NCBI GenBank assembly: GCA_028716025.1
Contig: JAQUQP010000004.1
Coordinates: 1 to 27,711 of the forward strand
DNA length: 27,711 nt
Reading direction: 5' to 3'
Source of the DNA: a bacterium
Lineage (GTDB): Bacteria > UBA6262
Numbering within the stretch: position 1 is the first letter of the stretch; each line of letters begins with the position of its first letter. Made by a program: the position numbers and the translations under genes. The notes under the pieces were generated by a model. It was not told the origin of the DNA and did not search any database. It saw only the letters and a program-made list of their open reading frames with translations. Below, piece after piece: positions 1 to 8,284 of this stretch.

Positions 1-92
1 CGTGGCGGTGTAGGTCCGCCCGTCGGAGACGTCGAGGTTGCGGCGGACGATCCGGTCCAGCGTCTTCGTGTTCCCGGAGATCTCCACATAGG
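1..92 (-). other. High-GC fragment coding for part of a BamA/Omp85 POTRA domain, probably foreign
   Basis: About 59 of the first 90 bases are G or C, far above the rest of the window. Read on the minus strand from position 90 down to the edge, one frame gives YVEISGNTKTLDRIVRRNLD followed by VSDGRTYTAT. This matches the usual start of a POTRA repeat in BamA-type proteins (V-x-I-x-G-N-T-x-T-x-D-x-V-I-R-R-E). The frame remains open upstream of position 93, but the residues there look random and the base composition drops at once. The rest of the domain would lie beyond the left edge. It is unrelated in base composition to the tamA-like gene at 14404-16224. A contig-end assembly chimera or a short transferred scrap are the main explanations. 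Confidence 0.5.
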
Positions 93-114
93 AAGTAAAA
101 ACCGTTTGCAGTCC

Positions 115-135
115 GCTCCGATGAAACATCGGAGC
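115..135. repeat. Short perfect hairpin, 9-bp stem
   Basis: GCTCCGATG (115-123) and CATCGGAGC (127-135) form a 9-bp inverted repeat around an AAA loop. It lies next to the composition break near position 92. No T-run follows on either strand, so it is not a convincing terminator. Confidence 0.4.
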
Positions 136-170
136 TTGCGGATGGCAGTTGTCAAAACAAAAAGATATTA

Positions 171-206
171 AAATAAATGCCCTGCGTAAAATATACGCAG
201 GGCATT
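171..206 (-). terminator. Intrinsic terminator after the PorV-like gene
   Basis: A 13-bp inverted repeat (176-188 with 194-206, arms ATGCCCTGCGTA/TACGCAGGGCAT plus one outer pair, loop of 5) lies about 58 bases past the stop of the minus-strand gene at 264. In the minus direction the stem is followed by a T-rich stretch (TATTTTAAT). It plausibly ends the transcript carrying the giant surface protein and the PorV-like gene. Confidence 0.75.
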
Positions 207-263
207 ATTACTATAGGTTATAGAAAAAAGGATGGGGAATTCCTTTTCTATAAGATCAAATTA

Positions 264-1187
264 TTAAAATTTCACAGAGAGCGAGCCGCGCATAGCATCG
301 CCGAGATCGCCATACGGTGTCCAGGCAAAGTCAAATCCGAACATCTGATAGTTGATGCCTATGCCTGCTCCTAAACCGCTCAAACCACCGGTATCCACTC
401 CGGTCTTATAGCCGGTACGCAGTGCCAAGGCTCCACTTTCTCCGAATTTTATGGCATATTCCACTCCAGCACCAAACAATACATCATTGTCATTAGGATA
501 AATAACGTCTGCCGCTAAAGTCAAGGCGTCATTCAACACCTTATATCCCGCACCCAACTTGATCATCATTGGCAGCGGATCCCCTTCATCAATAAACTTA
601 TATTTCCCACCAAGATTGGTAACCGCGAAACCGACGTTTAATCCCTGTACGCCGGTTTTCATCAAGGCGCCAAGATCGACAGCCAGTCCGCTGGCACTTT
701 CGTCATCTATCTTGGAGCTCAGCATTTTAAGATTACCGCCTAGCATCAGGCTTTCAGTAATAGCTTTACCATAAGATACCCCAAAGGCCATATCCTGAGC
801 TTTAAACGTACCTTCGGCTGTTTCCACATCAGCCGTTCTTTTTTCCAGGTCATCCATACCTAGCAAAGTAACACCAAAACCAAACACGCCAACTTTTGTC
901 GGTACTGCAGCACCGAGAAATTGGTGAGTAATGTCCTGGAACCATTTATTATAGGTATAAAGTACTTCTGTTTTTTTCAGTCCACCTAATCCGCCAGGAT
1001 TCCAATACATCGCGCTGACATCGTCAGCCACTCCGGTAAAAACGCCACCCATAGCCGTAGCCCTACTCCCAACCCCAACTTTCAAAAACTGGGCTCCGGA
1101 GGTTCCCACCTTGCTGGAAGCAAAGGCCGTTCCGATTAGACTACACGTCAATAACATTACTAGTAAAATTCCCCATCCTCTTTTCAT
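264..1187 (-). CDS. PorV/PorQ-family outer-membrane protein (UPF0164-like)
   Basis: A 307-residue exported protein with a signal peptide at residues 1-23 (basic start, hydrophobic core, cleavage after AFA). The mature N-terminus carries the family hallmark: GAQFLKVGVGSRATAMGG, then ADDVSAMYWNPGGLGG. The rest is a glycine-rich, alternating-hydrophobic sequence expected of a FadL-like 14-strand barrel, ending in aromatic SLSVKF. In Bacteroidota, PorV shuttles type IX secretion cargo to the surface attachment complex; PorV/PorQ-like proteins also occur in many candidate phyla, where their role is less clear. The ATG has an AAGGAGG-type ribosome binding site 7 bases upstream. It lies 62 bp behind the giant secreted protein and is probably co-transcribed with it, suggesting the barrel handles or anchors that protein (inference). 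No other type IX component is present in this window. Confidence 0.85.
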   Translation of the reverse strand: MKRGWGILLVMLLTCSLIGTAFASSKVGTSGAQFLKVGVGSRATAMGGVFTGVADDVSAMYWNPGGLGGLKKTEVLYTYNKWFQDITHQFLGAAVPTKVGVFGFGVTLLGMDDLEKRTADVETAEGTFKAQDMAFGVSYGKAITESLMLGGNLKMLSSKIDDESASGLAVDLGALMKTGVQGLNVGFAVTNLGGKYKFIDEGDPLPMMIKLGAGYKVLNDALTLAADVIYPNDNDVLFGAGVEYAIKFGESGALALRTGYKTGVDTGGLSGLGAGIGINYQMFGFDFAWTPYGDLGDAMRGSLSVKF

Positions 1188-1210
1188 GCTAATCCCTCCT
1201 TCTTTTTTTT

Positions 1211-1249
1211 AACGAATTACACGAATAATATTCGAATTACTCGAATATT
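1211..1249. repeat. AT-rich CGAAT repeat and hairpin in the intercistronic gap
   Basis: The pentamer CGAAT occurs four times here and CGAATTAC twice (1213-1220 and 1233-1240, 20 bases apart). AATATTCGA (1227-1235) and TCGAATATT (1241-1249) make a 9-bp stem with a 5-base loop. It sits exactly between the stop codon of the giant gene and the ribosome binding site of the PorV-like gene. It could act as an intercistronic mRNA hairpin, or be a short member of the palindromic intergenic repeats seen elsewhere in this window. Confidence 0.55.
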
Positions 1250-4200
1250 TTATTTCAAGACCGCGATTTTAATGATCTCTTCGTCACCGCCAGCTTCCAC
1301 TTGCGCGAGGTAAACACCGCTGGCAATTTCCGTGCCGCTGTCATTCTTGCAATCCCAAATAATATCATACCAACCCGGCACCTTGCCAGATTCGTTGATT
1401 TCCCTGACCAGTTCGCCCACGATATTAAATATCTTGATCTTGACATCACGAGTTGAACCTGCCGGAATACCAACTTTAATGGTAAGTTCGGAAGACGCTG
1501 TTTTCTTCTTGAACGGGTTAGGATACGAATACACTTTATAGCTATCCGGGATACCAGACGGCGCGTTAGCTCCACTCAAAGACTTAAATACGGCAAATAG
1601 TGAAGCATGATTGACCTCAGCAGAGATGGTCTTGTTGGTCGTATCTACAGTCCTGCCTGTACTTTCCCTTACCCAACCATTATCAGACAGGTAATAGACA
1701 TCGATCATACTGGTATCAGCAACTTTAGTTGAATCATAAGCAATGGTTATCTTAACCGTCTTATTATTTTGAACCTGCGCAGTGCCAATCTTAAAGTCAT
1801 AATAAGAGCTGACCTTATCATTGGTGCTTACCCGGCCAACGATCTTACCTTGCGTATTGACTACATTGGTTGTATTGACTGCTTTTTGGAAGCTTTTCGG
1901 GTATCTGGACAAAGCCAGGTTTTTGCCATTGCTCTTTACCAGTACTCCTTGAGCGCTGGTAACCATTGCCGCTGTAGTTTCAATAGCCTTACTTACTTCA
2001 GCATCAATGTTCCCGGTCGGATCATTCGGGTCACTGACTGATCCCGGCGGTATCACCAACTTGGTCGGATCATTAGTAGACGCTGTCACCGTACCACCCA
2101 TTAATGGGTTAATGATCTGCACGTTATAGGCATCTACAGCCGTAGAGAAAGCATAATTTCCGCTGCCAGCCAAGCCAGTCACATCATGGCCTTGCGCTTT
2201 CAGGGTAAATACCTGATCTGTCGCGTCCGGGGTGAATATACCGGTGATTTCTTGTTTATTTAAGGCCATTTCCAGTTGAGCTAAGGTGCCTTTTGCAGTA
2301 ATACCTGGTTGAGCGCTGGTCGCTGGATTTGCGACTATACTGACAACATCCGCAGCGGTAGCTTCAGTAACTGATTCCGTAGCCCAGAGACCAAATAAGA
2401 AAACGCCTGTCTCATTCTTTACCGCCGCAGCCATAAAGGCTGGTGGCTTATTGATCCAGGTAATATTTCTGGTCAGGACATCTGTCGCTGCTGCTGCTGT
2501 GACTACATTGGTATCCACATAAATATCAGAACCTTCGTTGGCAGCCAATACTACATAATAATTGGTTCCAGGAGTCAACCCCTCAATATCATATCTTTCT
2601 ATTTCACTAGTAGCTGAATTAGTCGTAAACGTACCAAAAGTCATAGTGCTGAAATCAGGAGTTGATACGAGCGGTAATTCAAATAAAGAACTGGCCACGT
2701 TCTTACCGGCAGTGTCCTTAATGGTTCCGCCTACTGAAGCACCACTCACTAATTGCAGATCACCGACAGAGGTGGTTGCACTAGCTGCCAGTTCAATGTC
2801 TTTCTTAATATAAGTTGCCGCACCCTTAGAAAATACTTTTAGGGTATACAGATTTTTCTTGGTACCGTTCGGATTCAAACCTGTAGGCACAATCCCGTAA
2901 ATAGTAAACCGCCCATCAGGGGTGCTCATTTCTTCAATACCACCAAACGGATCAGAATATGTTTGGCTCTGGTTCTGCAATATGATATCAGCTACTGGCA
3001 TTTGATCGCCTGGGAATGGCATCGCCAGTTCTTTTCCGGCAATGGCCAGTACCCTACCGCTAAGACTGGCATTAGCTGCTTCCATGATAAAGTTTACATC
3101 AGTAGCTAATGGAGCTATAGCAATCTTGGTTTGCTCGCCATATTTAGATTTTATGCCGTCTTTCCAGCTATCACGTGGACGATATGCAGCCGTTACATCC
3201 CAGAAACCGATCAAAGGATTTATACCTTCAAGGATGAACTTGCCATCTTTATCAGTTTTGGTCACAGTCGGCGTTACTTTCTGCCTGCCGCCGCTAGGTA
3301 TCGCGGATACGAGAATATTAGCTAGTTTATTGCCAGCTGCATCAGTAACGTTACCTGATATCGTGACTCCGCCTTTCAGTTTAATAGTGCCAAGATCAAC
3401 TTCGTCAGTTGAATCCGGCACAACAATACCGGCGATAGTCTGATTGATATAGGTTTTATTAGAAGTCGAAGTGCTGAATCCTGCTCCTTTTTCTTTTCCT
3501 CCAGAGATGATCTGAACCACATAAGTCCCGGCTGGCAAGTTCTTTATCCTGAATACTCCAGTTTTCTGTCCAGCTTGTTTTTCCCAGAACTTGGTTGTGT
3601 CAGTCGCTGTTGATGCCGCTACTTCGCTCCCGCTCATGTCTGATTCAAACATCTGGGAGCTATCGCGCCAACTGCCTTCCACCCATGGACGGGCTTCGCA
3701 ATGGACAGTCACGCCATTATCATCGGTAACAGCCATACCTGTTTCAGCATCCACTATTTTAGCTTTAATTGAAGCTCCCTGGGCCATATTGAAAGTACCT
3801 ATATTTAGATCCCCTGAGGCCACTATGGCTTCTTTCGATGCTTCTTTATACGCGAATTTCCACGGCATTATTCTTAATACATAATTCCCGTTAGGAACAT
3901 GTTTCAAGGTAAAAGACAAACTGCGCTTGGTCGTATTATTAACCCGGTCAGAGGCTGGCAGCCATTGCCAGTTGGATTGATCCATAAAGTCCACACTAAT
4001 TCCACCGAGCTGGTTCATATTTCCAGAAGCACTGTTTAAAGACACAAAGAAATGATCTTCTCCATCCCCAGCAACGCCATTGGTACTTGGACGCTGAATC
4101 GTGCCAGTTATGTTATATCCGTTAGAAATCTCAAAATTTTGCACTTTAGCATCGCCGCTCTTCACGGCTATAGTCGCGCTTGGTACCGCAACATCTGGTT

Positions 4201-7200
4201 GCGGTTGGCCATAATTAAAGGCTGTCTGGCTGGTTACCCAAGTATATTTTTGGGGCACAACACTATAAATATCATCGCCCAAGCCTTTAAGCTCATAGAG
4301 GGCATGCGCGTTCGCGCCTATTCCTACTACTCTAATTACGCCACGATAAGCTGTCTGCCATCCCATCCATTGCATTTTGATCGGGAAAGCTTCTACTGTT
4401 TTACCGTTCAGATCAGTCAGGGTATAAGCTGTGCCGTCTGCTTTCAGCGGCGGATTGGTTGCACTAAGAGTGACTTCTCCCTGGATGGTAGCGCCAGCTG
4501 CCAGGGTAAAATCAACCCCGGTCAGTGCTTCTCCATTAGCGACAGGTACCCGTTCAGTAGCCATACCGAAGTTACCGCTGGGTTGTCCCAATGGAACTTG
4601 CGTAGAGGGAGCAACAGAAAATTCATTGCAAGTAACTATATATTCGCCAGTACCCAATCCTTCCAGTTTATATGTCCCATCAGCTGCCGGTGCCGCAACT
4701 ACCGCTGGCCGCCACATATCCCACCACGGCTCTCTGGCCATAATGCGGACCTTGGTCAGATCAATTCCGGTACCACTAACTTTACCGGCAATAGATCCGG
4801 CAAAAGGATCCAAATTAATATCCGCGCTGGTATTTGGAGCGCTATAGATAATTGGCCTGTCTCTTAATTCAAAACCAAACAGCCAAGTATCTAATTGATA
4901 TGACACCCCATCTTCCAGCCCTGTTATCTCATAGGCTACTTCCTGGGCAGCCGCACTCTTGGTTACAGTGACATTAGTACCAGTACCATAACCAGTGCTC
5001 GGGCTCCAGGCATTGATCCACAGAGTAAATTGAGTCAGAGGATTAAAGTTCTCATATTTCTTGGTCACGGGAGTTCCAGTACCCGGACCGGTGCTAGGAC
5101 CAGTGCCACCCATCATATCCGGTGATTGAGTCATAACATCAAGAGTGCTGGCATTTATCTTTATCTTACCAGTCAGGCTCTTGCCAGCATCAAAAGTATA
5201 ATTCTTATCTGTAACATCTGTAGCCGCGGTAACAGCCACTCCTTCGATCTTGCCAGGTTTATATTTACCCCAGCAGTTAAACCTTATAGTATATGTTCCG
5301 GCAGCTAAACTCCGGATCGTATAGGGCACTGAAGTTGATCCGGCGGGTATCATTGTACCACCCCAACCAAAAGACTTGCCATCAGTGCTTTCCGCGGAAA
5401 CATCAACCATGACTTGCTCTGCCCTGGCCACGGGAATAGTTACTGTACCGGAAATTGTCCCGGCTTTGGCCATGGTCAGATTCTTGGCAGTGGATGCACC
5501 CTTGGTTACTTCAACTGCTGATTCCATGTTACTGGCATAACCTTCCATCTGGGCGTTCAGGTTATATGTACCAGGAGGCAGGTTTAGGGTGTAGCTTACT
5601 GTCTGTCCTACGGTAGCATTACCATCATCTTCCACAAAAACATTGGTCCACCCATGCTGAGGACTACCTGGACTCCAGGCATTGATATTAATGTTGCCAT
5701 TAGTGATATAGTAACCAGGATCATTAGGATCACTGGTCCAGGACCATGGATTTTTATATTTTACAAAACCAGGAGCCGGAATAGTAATGGTTCCCGTGAT
5801 CGAACCGCCCCGTTCCAAGGTAAAATCTATGCCAGTAATATTGGTATCATCCCCAAGGTTCACATTTTCCTGGCGATCCTGGTTGGGGAACCCGGAATTC
5901 CCAGATTCAGTGTTTAAATGATAACTGCCAGCGACTAAACCGCTGATAACATAGGTGCCATCAGCCTTAGTAAAGGCCGAACCCCAGCTCGACATAGACC
6001 CGGCATTGACCCTGATATTTGGGATCGCGTTACCGGCATCGTCTTTAATTGTACCAGCTATACTGGCTCCAGCTACTTTTATCTTCAGGTCAGTATTCTC
6101 ATAAGCCAAGTTTGCGGTATCATCATTTTGATCATAATTTGGATTATATACTTTCACCTGGACTGTGTATGTACTAGCTGGCACTACATTCCAGGAGTTA
6201 TCCCGACCATCCCAACGGGCCTTCACATTTACACTGCCAAAGTTCTTAACGTCATAGCCACTGATCCACTGGTCCATGGACCAGTCTTTATTAGCCCGTA
6301 AAACATCAAATTGTTGCTGGGTCAGTTTATAAGGAAGTTTTTCAGCAGTAGTCAAATTATTAAAGAAAGACCAGTTCCATCCAGCATCAGTTGAATAATA
6401 CGGGCCACCGTTGCTGTCCCAGAAGAATTTACTATAATCAAATGGATCATACGTACCGCTGCCATTGGTATCAATGCAGATCTTGGCTACTCCGCCCATT
6501 TCCCATTCATTGGTCGTGCCAGTAATAGCATATTTAAAGGCTATTTCAGCTCCGTTTTGGCTCTGGTCATTCGAGCCGGGCTTAATAGAAGGGATCGTGC
6601 CTGCCGCTATTTGGGCCGCTGAATAGGCTGTAGTGCCGACGTAGATCTGGCGCTCGGTAATAGATACCGTAGGAGCCGCTGGTAAGGAAATATAACTTAC
6701 CTGAGTCCAAGTACTGGTTATTGGATCCCAACCTCCCCAGAAATTGGAAGTATATATCGTGGAATTAGAGTAAGCGTTCATGGATACTTCATTATCAACT
6801 TTTTGGAAACCTGCCTTCTTAATAGCAATCCTGAACCTGGCCTGCCCCCAAGCATCAAAAGTGGGATCAGCCAAAGCAGAAGCTACAGCGCTGTTCAAGG
6901 TAACATTATATTTCATTGCTACTTGCGTGCCGGAATTATTATACCCGTTTTCAGTAGTATATGAGGCCGCGGTAGTTGCTTCCCCAAGTTTCACGTCATT
7001 TTCCGGCATCCAATCGCCCTTGGTGTCCCAAATTTCTACTGTAGCGCCGGAAATTGGAGTAGTGCTGTCGCCGACAGCAAGCTTAATGGTAAACGGTTTG
7101 CCAGTGGTTGGTCCGCTGCCGCCACCGCCACCAGGATCGCTCATCGAAAAATCTTTGCCAGTGATGACATCGCCGAGAGTAGCAATCGTAATAGCGGTAG

Positions 7201-7525
7201 GAGTACCGAATTGTCCCACTGCTTCTGTAGCGGAATTATATGTATTACTGCTATCAACATCAATATAAGCCATAATATAGACATTACCAGTAGACCCTAC
7301 TGAAACATCATAGGTAAAAGGGCCAGTTCCTGTAGCTGCGCCACCGCCAACTACTGTGGTCATAGTAATATCACTGAACACCCCAACCTTCACTGATCCG
7401 GTTTGGGAACCAGTATAGGTTATGGTGCCCTGAATGTTTGCCGCAAACGCAGCAATCGACAAACCCGCGATAAGAGTTACAGCAAGAAGTGTACTTGCCA
7501 TTACTTTTTTCAGCCATCTACTCAT
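1250..7525 (-). CDS. Giant secreted multi-domain protein, carboxypeptidase-regulatory-like repeats plus FlgD/type IX-like C-terminal domain
   Basis: A 2091-residue protein. I start it at the ATG at 7525 because AAGGAGG lies 8 bases upstream and a clean signal peptide follows (MSRWLKKVMASTLLAVTLIA, cleavage near AAFA). The open frame extends 41 codons further upstream, but that part crosses a terminator-like hairpin. A Gly-rich linker is near residue 135. From about residue 485 to 1650 there are some ten tandem beta-sandwich units, each opening with a pattern like GSITGTI or VTISGNV and including 'ADGTYVISGLVAGSYHL'-type segments. These resemble CarboxypepD_reg domains, a common fold in surface and adhesive proteins. 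Residues near 1994-2091 begin YSYPNPF and contain SGVYLAQVEAGG and a final IKIAVLK, typical of FlgD-Ig/type IX sorting C-terminal domains. The sequence is rich in Trp, Asn, Thr and Gly. No catalytic motif is recognised. The function is probably extracellular and structural or adhesive (inference). Confidence 0.85.
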   Translation of the reverse strand: MSRWLKKVMASTLLAVTLIAGLSIAAFAANIQGTITYTGSQTGSVKVGVFSDITMTTVVGGGAATGTGPFTYDVSVGSTGNVYIMAYIDVDSSNTYNSATEAVGQFGTPTAITIATLGDVITGKDFSMSDPGGGGGSGPTTGKPFTIKLAVGDSTTPISGATVEIWDTKGDWMPENDVKLGEATTAASYTTENGYNNSGTQVAMKYNVTLNSAVASALADPTFDAWGQARFRIAIKKAGFQKVDNEVSMNAYSNSTIYTSNFWGGWDPITSTWTQVSYISLPAAPTVSITERQIYVGTTAYSAAQIAAGTIPSIKPGSNDQSQNGAEIAFKYAITGTTNEWEMGGVAKICIDTNGSGTYDPFDYSKFFWDSNGGPYYSTDAGWNWSFFNNLTTAEKLPYKLTQQQFDVLRANKDWSMDQWISGYDVKNFGSVNVKARWDGRDNSWNVVPASTYTVQVKVYNPNYDQNDDTANLAYENTDLKIKVAGASIAGTIKDDAGNAIPNIRVNAGSMSSWGSAFTKADGTYVISGLVAGSYHLNTESGNSGFPNQDRQENVNLGDDTNITGIDFTLERGGSITGTITIPAPGFVKYKNPWSWTSDPNDPGYYITNGNININAWSPGSPQHGWTNVFVEDDGNATVGQTVSYTLNLPPGTYNLNAQMEGYASNMESAVEVTKGASTAKNLTMAKAGTISGTVTIPVARAEQVMVDVSAESTDGKSFGWGGTMIPAGSTSVPYTIRSLAAGTYTIRFNCWGKYKPGKIEGVAVTAATDVTDKNYTFDAGKSLTGKIKINASTLDVMTQSPDMMGGTGPSTGPGTGTPVTKKYENFNPLTQFTLWINAWSPSTGYGTGTNVTVTKSAAAQEVAYEITGLEDGVSYQLDTWLFGFELRDRPIIYSAPNTSADINLDPFAGSIAGKVSGTGIDLTKVRIMAREPWWDMWRPAVVAAPAADGTYKLEGLGTGEYIVTCNEFSVAPSTQVPLGQPSGNFGMATERVPVANGEALTGVDFTLAAGATIQGEVTLSATNPPLKADGTAYTLTDLNGKTVEAFPIKMQWMGWQTAYRGVIRVVGIGANAHALYELKGLGDDIYSVVPQKYTWVTSQTAFNYGQPQPDVAVPSATIAVKSGDAKVQNFEISNGYNITGTIQRPSTNGVAGDGEDHFFVSLNSASGNMNQLGGISVDFMDQSNWQWLPASDRVNNTTKRSLSFTLKHVPNGNYVLRIMPWKFAYKEASKEAIVASGDLNIGTFNMAQGASIKAKIVDAETGMAVTDDNGVTVHCEARPWVEGSWRDSSQMFESDMSGSEVAASTATDTTKFWEKQAGQKTGVFRIKNLPAGTYVVQIISGGKEKGAGFSTSTSNKTYINQTIAGIVVPDSTDEVDLGTIKLKGGVTISGNVTDAAGNKLANILVSAIPSGGRQKVTPTVTKTDKDGKFILEGINPLIGFWDVTAAYRPRDSWKDGIKSKYGEQTKIAIAPLATDVNFIMEAANASLSGRVLAIAGKELAMPFPGDQMPVADIILQNQSQTYSDPFGGIEEMSTPDGRFTIYGIVPTGLNPNGTKKNLYTLKVFSKGAATYIKKDIELAASATTSVGDLQLVSGASVGGTIKDTAGKNVASSLFELPLVSTPDFSTMTFGTFTTNSATSEIERYDIEGLTPGTNYYVVLAANEGSDIYVDTNVVTAAAATDVLTRNITWINKPPAFMAAAVKNETGVFLFGLWATESVTEATAADVVSIVANPATSAQPGITAKGTLAQLEMALNKQEITGIFTPDATDQVFTLKAQGHDVTGLAGSGNYAFSTAVDAYNVQIINPLMGGTVTASTNDPTKLVIPPGSVSDPNDPTGNIDAEVSKAIETTAAMVTSAQGVLVKSNGKNLALSRYPKSFQKAVNTTNVVNTQGKIVGRVSTNDKVSSYYDFKIGTAQVQNNKTVKITIAYDSTKVADTSMIDVYYLSDNGWVRESTGRTVDTTNKTISAEVNHASLFAVFKSLSGANAPSGIPDSYKVYSYPNPFKKKTASSELTIKVGIPAGSTRDVKIKIFNIVGELVREINESGKVPGWYDIIWDCKNDSGTEIASGVYLAQVEAGGDEEIIKIAVLK

Positions 7526-7558
7526 GGACCTTGCCTCCTTTGTTAATTTTGTTTCTCC

Positions 7559-7595
7559 AAAAAAATAGCAGAAAACGCAAAAAACGTTTTCTGCT
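7559..7595 (-). terminator. Terminator-like hairpin in the leader of the giant gene (candidate attenuator)
   Basis: On the minus strand, AGCAGAAAACG and CGTTTTCTGCT form an 11-bp perfect stem (7567-7577 with 7585-7595, 7-base loop) followed after one A by seven Ts (7559-7565). This is the form of an intrinsic terminator. It lies between the likely promoter (7740-7768) and the start codon (7525), with only about 20 bases between the T-run and the ribosome binding site. A fresh promoter would hardly fit after it, so premature termination control is the simplest reading. It could also stop read-through from yacP. Confidence 0.65.
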
Positions 7596-7611
7596 TTAGG
7601 TAATAAACAAT

Positions 7612-7645
7612 GCGCTAGCCAGCATAATAAAATACCGGCCTGCGC
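7612..7645 (-). promoter_or_regulatory. Leader stem-loop upstream of the attenuator-like hairpin
   Basis: In the minus-strand RNA, GCGC/GCGC (4 bp) and GGCCGG/CUGGCU (6 bp, two of them G-U) stack around an A-A mismatch and close a 12-base loop. A further inverted repeat lies upstream (7668-7677 with 7684-7693, AATATTAAAT/ATTTAATATT, 10 bp). I could not match the fold to a known riboswitch class. Confidence 0.4.
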
Positions 7646-7739
7646 CAATCCTTACTGAAACAAAAGAAATATTAAATTGTGGCATTTAATATTGCTTCTT
7701 TCTCAGAACTAGGTTTGTGGCTTTACTTGACCACAATTA

Positions 7740-7768
7740 AATTTACCACGACCCTGTTTCTTTGTCAA
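7740..7768 (-). promoter_or_regulatory. Sigma70-type promoter for the giant surface-protein gene
   Basis: On the minus strand, TTGACA (7763-7768) is separated by 17 bases from TAAATT (7740-7745). The -35 box is a perfect consensus and the -10 box matches four of six positions. It starts 12 bases after the yacP stop codon. The predicted transcript start near 7733 gives a leader of about 208 nt. Confidence 0.55.
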
Positions 7769-7779
7769 GCTAATATTTA

Positions 7780-8280
7780 TTATAACCAGAATTTTTTTAA
7801 TTCATCTGTTATATCATCAGCGTCGATACTACCAATTTTATGCTGGGCCCGCGGCTGGATCCTTCCATGTTGCTTTTTCTCTTTGTTTACTAACATCAAA
7901 TATTGGTTAACACTCAATAAAATTGCGTGGTAAACCCGGATATTATTTCCAATCCGGTTATCATCAGTAATTACGGTTATCTTTTGATCCCGGTGCCTAT
8001 CCCTGACCTCACTAATGATAAGATCATCAGCCTCCTGCCCCGGTTCCGCGAAATGTAGCTTGAGTCCTTTGACTGTCTGTTGCCGCAAGAGGTCATAGCT
8101 TCCCTTACCAGCGTCAAAGATGATCTTTATTTCGCATCCCGGGCCCAAGCGGCTGCGCCTGGAAGAAACATAATCGATCAAAGCCTCCCTGGCCCGTTGC
8201 AACTCCTTGGGGAAAAACAGCTTTATTTCCGGGATCTTATTAATAACATTATATCCGTCAAATAAATAGAGTTGTTTCAT
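7780..8280 (-). CDS. NYN-domain ribonuclease of the YacP/Rae1 type
   Basis: A 166-residue protein of the NYN/PIN-like fold. The N-terminal strand ends in FDGYN (Asp8, Asn11). Next come FDAGKG (Asp56), EADDLI (Glu83, Asp85, Asp86) and VITDD (Asp106, Asp107), which supply the acidic metal-binding cluster of this family. B. subtilis Rae1 (YacP) is a ribosome-associated endoribonuclease that cuts mRNA in the A site; that role here is by family analogy. Length fits the family. The start codon is four bases after the stop of the upstream radical SAM gene, with AAGGAG 14 bases upstream inside that gene, so the two form a tight operon. The C-terminus is lysine-rich and ends KKFWL. Confidence 0.85.
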   Translation of the reverse strand: MKQLYLFDGYNVINKIPEIKLFFPKELQRAREALIDYVSSRRSRLGPGCEIKIIFDAGKGSYDLLRQQTVKGLKLHFAEPGQEADDLIISEVRDRHRDQKITVITDDNRIGNNIRVYHAILLSVNQYLMLVNKEKKQHGRIQPRAQHKIGSIDADDITDELKKFWL

Positions 8281-8284
8281 TTTT

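Noticed and set aside
177..374. 65-codon plus-strand open frame at the left edge
   Set aside because: It begins within the terminator hairpin and runs antisense into the PorV-like gene; no ribosome binding site.
4052..4867. 271-codon plus-strand open frame inside the giant gene
   Set aside because: It is antisense to a well-supported coding region and its translation shows no domain, signal peptide or ribosome binding site.
264..7525. Complete type IX secretion locus
   Set aside because: Only a PorV-like barrel and a candidate cargo are present; no SprA, PorK-N, PorL-M or PorU homologue is in the window.
7526..7648. Upstream extension of the giant gene to an ATG at 7648
   Set aside because: The extension runs through a terminator-like hairpin and would bury the signal peptide; the ATG at 7525 has a perfect ribosome binding site.
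7600..7733. Known riboswitch class (for example cyclic di-GMP) in the giant gene leader
   Set aside because: I compared the stems by eye with the conserved cores I know and found no convincing match; only a structured leader is claimed.
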